A stretch of DNA of 17,054 nucleotides from assembly GCA_030605805.1 (NCBI GenBank), contig JAUWHQ010000001.1, positions 1 through 17,054 on the forward strand. The letters run 5' to 3'. Below the pieces are notes generated by a model. That model had not been told where the DNA came from. It saw nothing but the letters and a program-made list of their open reading frames with translations, and made no database searches. The first letter of the stretch is position 1. Every line of letters begins with the position of its first letter. The DNA comes from Methanosarcinales archaeon. Lineage in GTDB: Archaea > Halobacteriota > Methanosarcinia > Methanosarcinales > Methanogasteraceae. Of the stretch, positions 13,728-17,054 are shown one piece after another. The translations under genes and the position numbers were made by a program.

Positions 13728-16700
13728 ATGCCAACAATTTCCACCATTAGAATCTTAGAAACAGAACCCAATAAGCGGGGTGATCTCTTTAACAGGCTTA
13801 TGGGGGACCTGTTTTTAGCTCTGGGATATGACCGACTGGTTCGACTGAATATCCATAAATCCGGGCGGGAGATAGATATCGAGGTTGGACACCGAACAGA
13901 ACCAAGACGTGCGATTGCAGAATGTAAAGCGACTAAGGATAAGACCGGTGGAGATGAAATCAATAAGTTTGTCGGAGCTCTGGGTGTTGAGAAACATAAA
14001 AACCAAAATATCCAGATAACCGGTTACTTTATTTCTCTCTCAGGTTTTAAAGAAACGACAATAGAACAGGAGAAGACCGCTGGCGGTGATCGCGTTATAC
14101 TTCTTGATGGGGGTCATGTTATAGATGAGTTGATCGAAGGTCGTATCATTACACCAATAGAGAGAGCCATGGAGCGGGCGGGTCGTTGTGCAGCAGGACA
14201 ACCTGTTGAACTACTACCGGAACCCGCGTGTGAACTCTTGGCTCATGACATGGGCTGGATTTGGGCGGTCTATTTCACGCAGAACAAGCAGAGAACGCAT
14301 TTTGCTTTGATTCACTCCGATGGGGAATCAATTGCTACAGCTTTAGCCGAGACCATCATTAAAGCAGACAAGTCGATTGGAGGAACTCTTCATTCACTGA
14401 ACTATTTATCGCCATCGGATGAGGCGTCAATTTCCGAGAGCCGGATCGATGAGGTCAAAACAAAATACCTTGAATACTTGGATAGTGAATATGGCAAAAT
14501 CACATTGGAAGGGCTACCCGCAGATCAGGAGGTTGGCTCGCTCCGACTCAAACTCGAAAATATCTTTGTGCCGTTGTACCTTGAGCGAATCAGCGAATCT
14601 CAGGGAGATCCTTCTATATCCACAGAGGGAGATCCCCAAAAGGTGGATCAGGCGGAACGGCAACCTGTCGGCAAGGTTCTTTCGGAGCATTCACAGCTAG
14701 CGATTCTGGCAGCGCCAGGAGGCGGCAAAACCACGCTCCTCAAAAGATTAGCAATTGCTTATGCATTCCCTGATAGAAGCGGACTGATTGACGATAATCT
14801 TCCGGATAAATCATGGCTGCCGCTCTTCATTCGCTGTCGGCAACTCGGCGATCTGGTAAACGCACCGATTGGTAACATCCTCAGTGCAATCCCGGAGAGA
14901 GCCGAGATGAGTGACCTGACAGAGGCTTTTTCGCTTTTAGTAAGTCGTGCACTGCGGAGTGGCGGAGCTCTACTGTTAGTTGATGGTCTTGACGAAATCT
15001 CAGATGAAGGTGCTCGTGTCTCCTTTGTCAACCAACTGCGCACTTTCTTAGCCACATATCCCAATGTAAATATCGTCGTTACATCTCGTGAAGCCGGATT
15101 TAGAATAGTCGGTGGAGCGTTGAGCACGCATTGCAAACACTACAAGGTGGCTGATTTCGATGATGATGATATTACGCGCTTGACATTGGCATGGCACAAA
15201 GAAGTGGTTGGCGATAGCGCGGAAGTACGTTTGGATGCAGAGAAGCTGGTGAAGATCATTTGTAGTTCTGATCGTGTGCGGCAATTAGCAAAGAACCCTT
15301 TGCTGCTAACCACCCTCCTGCTAGTCAATCGGTGGGTGGGTCAGATCCCTACTCGGCGAAGTGTACTGTACGGAAAAGCCATAGAAATGCTGCTTATGAC
15401 GTGGAACGTGGAGGGGTACGATCCCATTGATCAGGAAGAGGCAATCCCACAATTAGCGTTTGTGGCTTTTACGATGATGGACGATGGCGTGCAGACCATC
15501 TCATCCAGGCGACTCAAAGAGATTTTAATGTTAGCCAGGGAACAGATGCCAGAGGTGCTGAGCTATGCCAGACTCAGTGTGTATGAGTTCATCCGGCGTG
15601 TGGAATTTCGCAGCAGTCTCCTGATATTAAGTGGGCATGAAATTGAGCAGGGCACACTATACCCAATGTATGAGTTTCGGCACCTGACTTTCCAGGAGTA
15701 TCTGGCAGCGAAAGCTGTTGTTGATGGATATTATCCAGATCGGAAAGATGACGACGACCTGTTGACAGTTCTTGAGCCTCATCTGGAAGATGTACGGTGG
15801 GCAGAGGTTATACCTATAGCGGCTGTTCTTGCCGGAAGAAACGTACAACCTCTTATCAGACGTCTGATTGATCTTTGCAAGCAATCGCCACCTTTATTCT
15901 ACCTCCTATATTCCGAGGATTCCCCTGTAATTTTATTAAGCCAATGTATTCTTGATGAAATTCAGGTCGCACCAGATTTATTAGAGGAAGGATTGGAGTG
16001 GATCGCAAGGCGAACAAGCGGTCCCTCTGAACTTATCAGGCTTATTTACAGAGGCAGATATGGAAAAATACTACTGAAAGTCGTTAAAGACGCTTATATA
16101 ATGTCTGATACAGATTTGCTGTACTTAGGAAGCGCGCTCGCTGACATTACTCTGGAACAGATTAATTATACAGGACCGCAGGATCTGACACCCCAGATTG
16201 TTGAGAAACTTACAACCTTCATGGAGGATGAAAACACAATCCAGAGAGCAGCAGGGGCGTTGGCGGTTATGCATATTGCCGTTTATCCTATAATAGCTTT
16301 CAACGACAGGTCAAAAACTGCCGATGCACAGAAACACCTCAAGGTTCTGGGGGACCAACTTGTTCCAATTCTCTACTCAGATGAACCGCATCTCCATTTC
16401 GCAGCGTGTTGGGGTTTTGGCTTGTTGGGGCTAAGCGGTGCATGGAGTCCAGAATATAAGCCAGATGTACTCTCACGTCTACTTAAAATCTGGAGAGGGT
16501 CGCAGTTACCTGATATCCAACATGTAGCTTCCTGGGCAATTTCGGACTTACCGCTAATTGACAGAGAGTCAAAGCCACTTCTGGAACCCGATCCTGACCT
16601 GATTGACTTTATTAAGAAACAGTTTACACTTGGGGGGAATGAACCCAGAGTTCCTAAAACGAAAGAAGCCGCACTGGTCATGGGGTTCTATTGGAAGACG

Positions 16701-16877
16701 CCATGGACTGACGAGGAACTGGCACAGTTGGCGGCATCGATATATGGCAGGGAATTTGGTGATCGTTCAACGTTAGACCCCCTTCTCAAAGCGCTTGGCG
16801 AACCGGGTAAGGCTCAACTTGAAGCTCTGAAACAGAAGCAAGATGGAAGAGAGGTGGCAACGATTGATGATGTTTGA
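13728..16877 (+). CDS. Nuclease-NACHT STAND NTPase, putative antiviral defence protein
   Basis: This 1049-residue soluble protein has three parts. Residues 1-140 form a Mrr/PD-(D/E)XK-like nuclease with D50 in GREIDIE and E65/K67 in AECK, followed by INKFVGALGVEK and GYFISLSGF. A linker of about 150-310 is unassigned. The NACHT NTPase has Walker A APGGGKTT (329-336), Walker B LLLVDGLDE (415-423), VTSRE (451-455), KNPLLL (522-527) and FRHLTFQEYLAAK (650-662). The C-terminal 380 residues are helical, with HEAT-like segments near 840-945, the likely sensor. Known NACHT and Avs proteins sense phage products and then activate the N-terminal effector; nucleic-acid cleavage here is inferred. The ATG at 13728 has GGAAGGA just upstream; a TTG at 13722 is too close to that site. 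Leucine TTA codons are frequent, unlike in the antiporter genes. Confidence 0.88.
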   Translation: MPTISTIRILETEPNKRGDLFNRLMGDLFLALGYDRLVRLNIHKSGREIDIEVGHRTEPRRAIAECKATKDKTGGDEINKFVGALGVEKHKNQNIQITGYFISLSGFKETTIEQEKTAGGDRVILLDGGHVIDELIEGRIITPIERAMERAGRCAAGQPVELLPEPACELLAHDMGWIWAVYFTQNKQRTHFALIHSDGESIATALAETIIKADKSIGGTLHSLNYLSPSDEASISESRIDEVKTKYLEYLDSEYGKITLEGLPADQEVGSLRLKLENIFVPLYLERISESQGDPSISTEGDPQKVDQAERQPVGKVLSEHSQLAILAAPGGGKTTLLKRLAIAYAFPDRSGLIDDNLPDKSWLPLFIRCRQLGDLVNAPIGNILSAIPERAEMSDLTEAFSLLVSRALRSGGALLLVDGLDEISDEGARVSFVNQLRTFLATYPNVNIVVTSREAGFRIVGGALSTHCKHYKVADFDDDDITRLTLAWHKEVVGDSAEVRLDAEKLVKIICSSDRVRQLAKNPLLLTTLLLVNRWVGQIPTRRSVLYGKAIEMLLMTWNVEGYDPIDQEEAIPQLAFVAFTMMDDGVQTISSRRLKEILMLAREQMPEVLSYARLSVYEFIRRVEFRSSLLILSGHEIEQGTLYPMYEFRHLTFQEYLAAKAVVDGYYPDRKDDDDLLTVLEPHLEDVRWAEVIPIAAVLAGRNVQPLIRRLIDLCKQSPPLFYLLYSEDSPVILLSQCILDEIQVAPDLLEEGLEWIARRTSGPSELIRLIYRGRYGKILLKVVKDAYIMSDTDLLYLGSALADITLEQINYTGPQDLTPQIVEKLTTFMEDENTIQRAAGALAVMHIAVYPIIAFNDRSKTADAQKHLKVLGDQLVPILYSDEPHLHFAACWGFGLLGLSGAWSPEYKPDVLSRLLKIWRGSQLPDIQHVASWAISDLPLIDRESKPLLEPDPDLIDFIKKQFTLGGNEPRVPKTKEAALVMGFYWKTPWTDEELAQLAASIYGREFGDRSTLDPLLKALGEPGKAQLEALKQKQDGREVATIDDV

Positions 16878-17054
16878 ACCAAATTTCAGCTATACCAACA
16901 AGATCGTTAGAAATCTCACCTTTACCGCCGATGCTCGAGCAATCATCCTGAATGCACCACTCATTCCCAAATGGGAAGTCTCTCTACGAAGAGATGCCTT
17001 GCTGAGAAGCGCACACGCATCAACGGCTATCGAGGGGAATCCGCTCTCTTTTGA
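16867..17054 (+). CDS. Fic-family protein, N-terminal part (cut by the right edge)
   Basis: The frame is open from ATG 16867 (or 16870) to the window end, giving 62 residues: MMFEPNFSYTNKIVRNLTFT, later PLIPKWEVSLRRDALLRSA, then HASTAIEGNPLSF. This matches the N-terminus of Fic/DOC proteins. S52-TAI-E56-G57 fits the inhibitory motif [S/T]xxxE[G/N] placed ahead of the Fic core in class II proteins. The catalytic HPFx[D/E]GN motif would lie beyond the window. It overlaps the NACHT stop by 11 bases, and GAGGTGG (16851-16857) is its ribosome binding site, so the two are probably translated together. Fic proteins usually transfer AMP to target proteins; some act as toxins. Confidence 0.75.
   Translation, partial: MMFEPNFSYTNKIVRNLTFTADARAIILNAPLIPKWEVSLRRDALLRSAHASTAIEGNPLSF

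Overview
This looks like a piece of an archaeal chromosome, most likely from a methanogen- or ANME-related euryarchaeote. The grounds are Shine-Dalgarno sites of the GGAGGTGAT type, AT-rich TATA boxes at archaeal spacing, an Mrp/Mbh-type membrane module with the archaeal split subunits, and a V4R-domain regulator-like protein. The lineage is inferred from style, not from a marker gene. No rRNA, tRNA, CRISPR array or transposase gene was seen.

Layout. (1) 1-1750, minus strand: an unrecognised partial gene runs off the left edge. Upstream of it is a 487-residue protein with a ribbon-helix-helix-like N-terminus and a C-terminal V4R-like cysteine domain. (2) 1751-2111: a divergent intergenic region with a dyad element, a probable TATA box flanked by an inverted repeat, and a structured 5' leader. 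(3) 2112-3979, plus strand: two consecutive tandem-domain universal stress proteins. (4) 4049-4765, minus strand: a small protein that may be a degenerate HhH-GPD (endonuclease III-like) relative; a strong hairpin separates it from the convergent stress-protein genes. (5) 4766-5095: a second divergent region, with a dyad element like that in region 2. (6) 5096-13510, plus strand: a Mrp-type Na+/H+ antiporter operon in the order mnhE, mnhF, mnhG, mbhD-like, mbhE-like, mnhB, mnhC, mnhD, mnhD-like, small membrane protein, large mnhD/mnhA-like. (7) 13511-17054: a terminator-like hairpin, then a 1049-residue nuclease-NACHT NTPase and, overlapping its end, the start of a Fic-family protein cut by the window edge.

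How the parts fit. The antiporter operon has the E-F-G-D-E-B-C-D order of the membrane arm of archaeal membrane-bound hydrogenase (mbhA-H), but no hydrogenase or other redox subunit follows before the terminator-like hairpin. It carries three NuoL/M/N-type antiporter-like subunits instead of the usual two of Mrp. The first seven genes overlap or nearly abut, and this packing is broken in two places by islands of short dispersed inverted repeats, one before and one after the first mnhD. The stress proteins and the V4R protein could sense energy or stress state and act on this module; the shared dyad element in the two divergent promoter regions is the only sequence hint of co-regulation.

The right-hand nuclease-NACHT plus Fic pair has the architecture of an antiviral STAND-type defence unit and uses different codons (frequent TTA leucine), consistent with separate acquisition.
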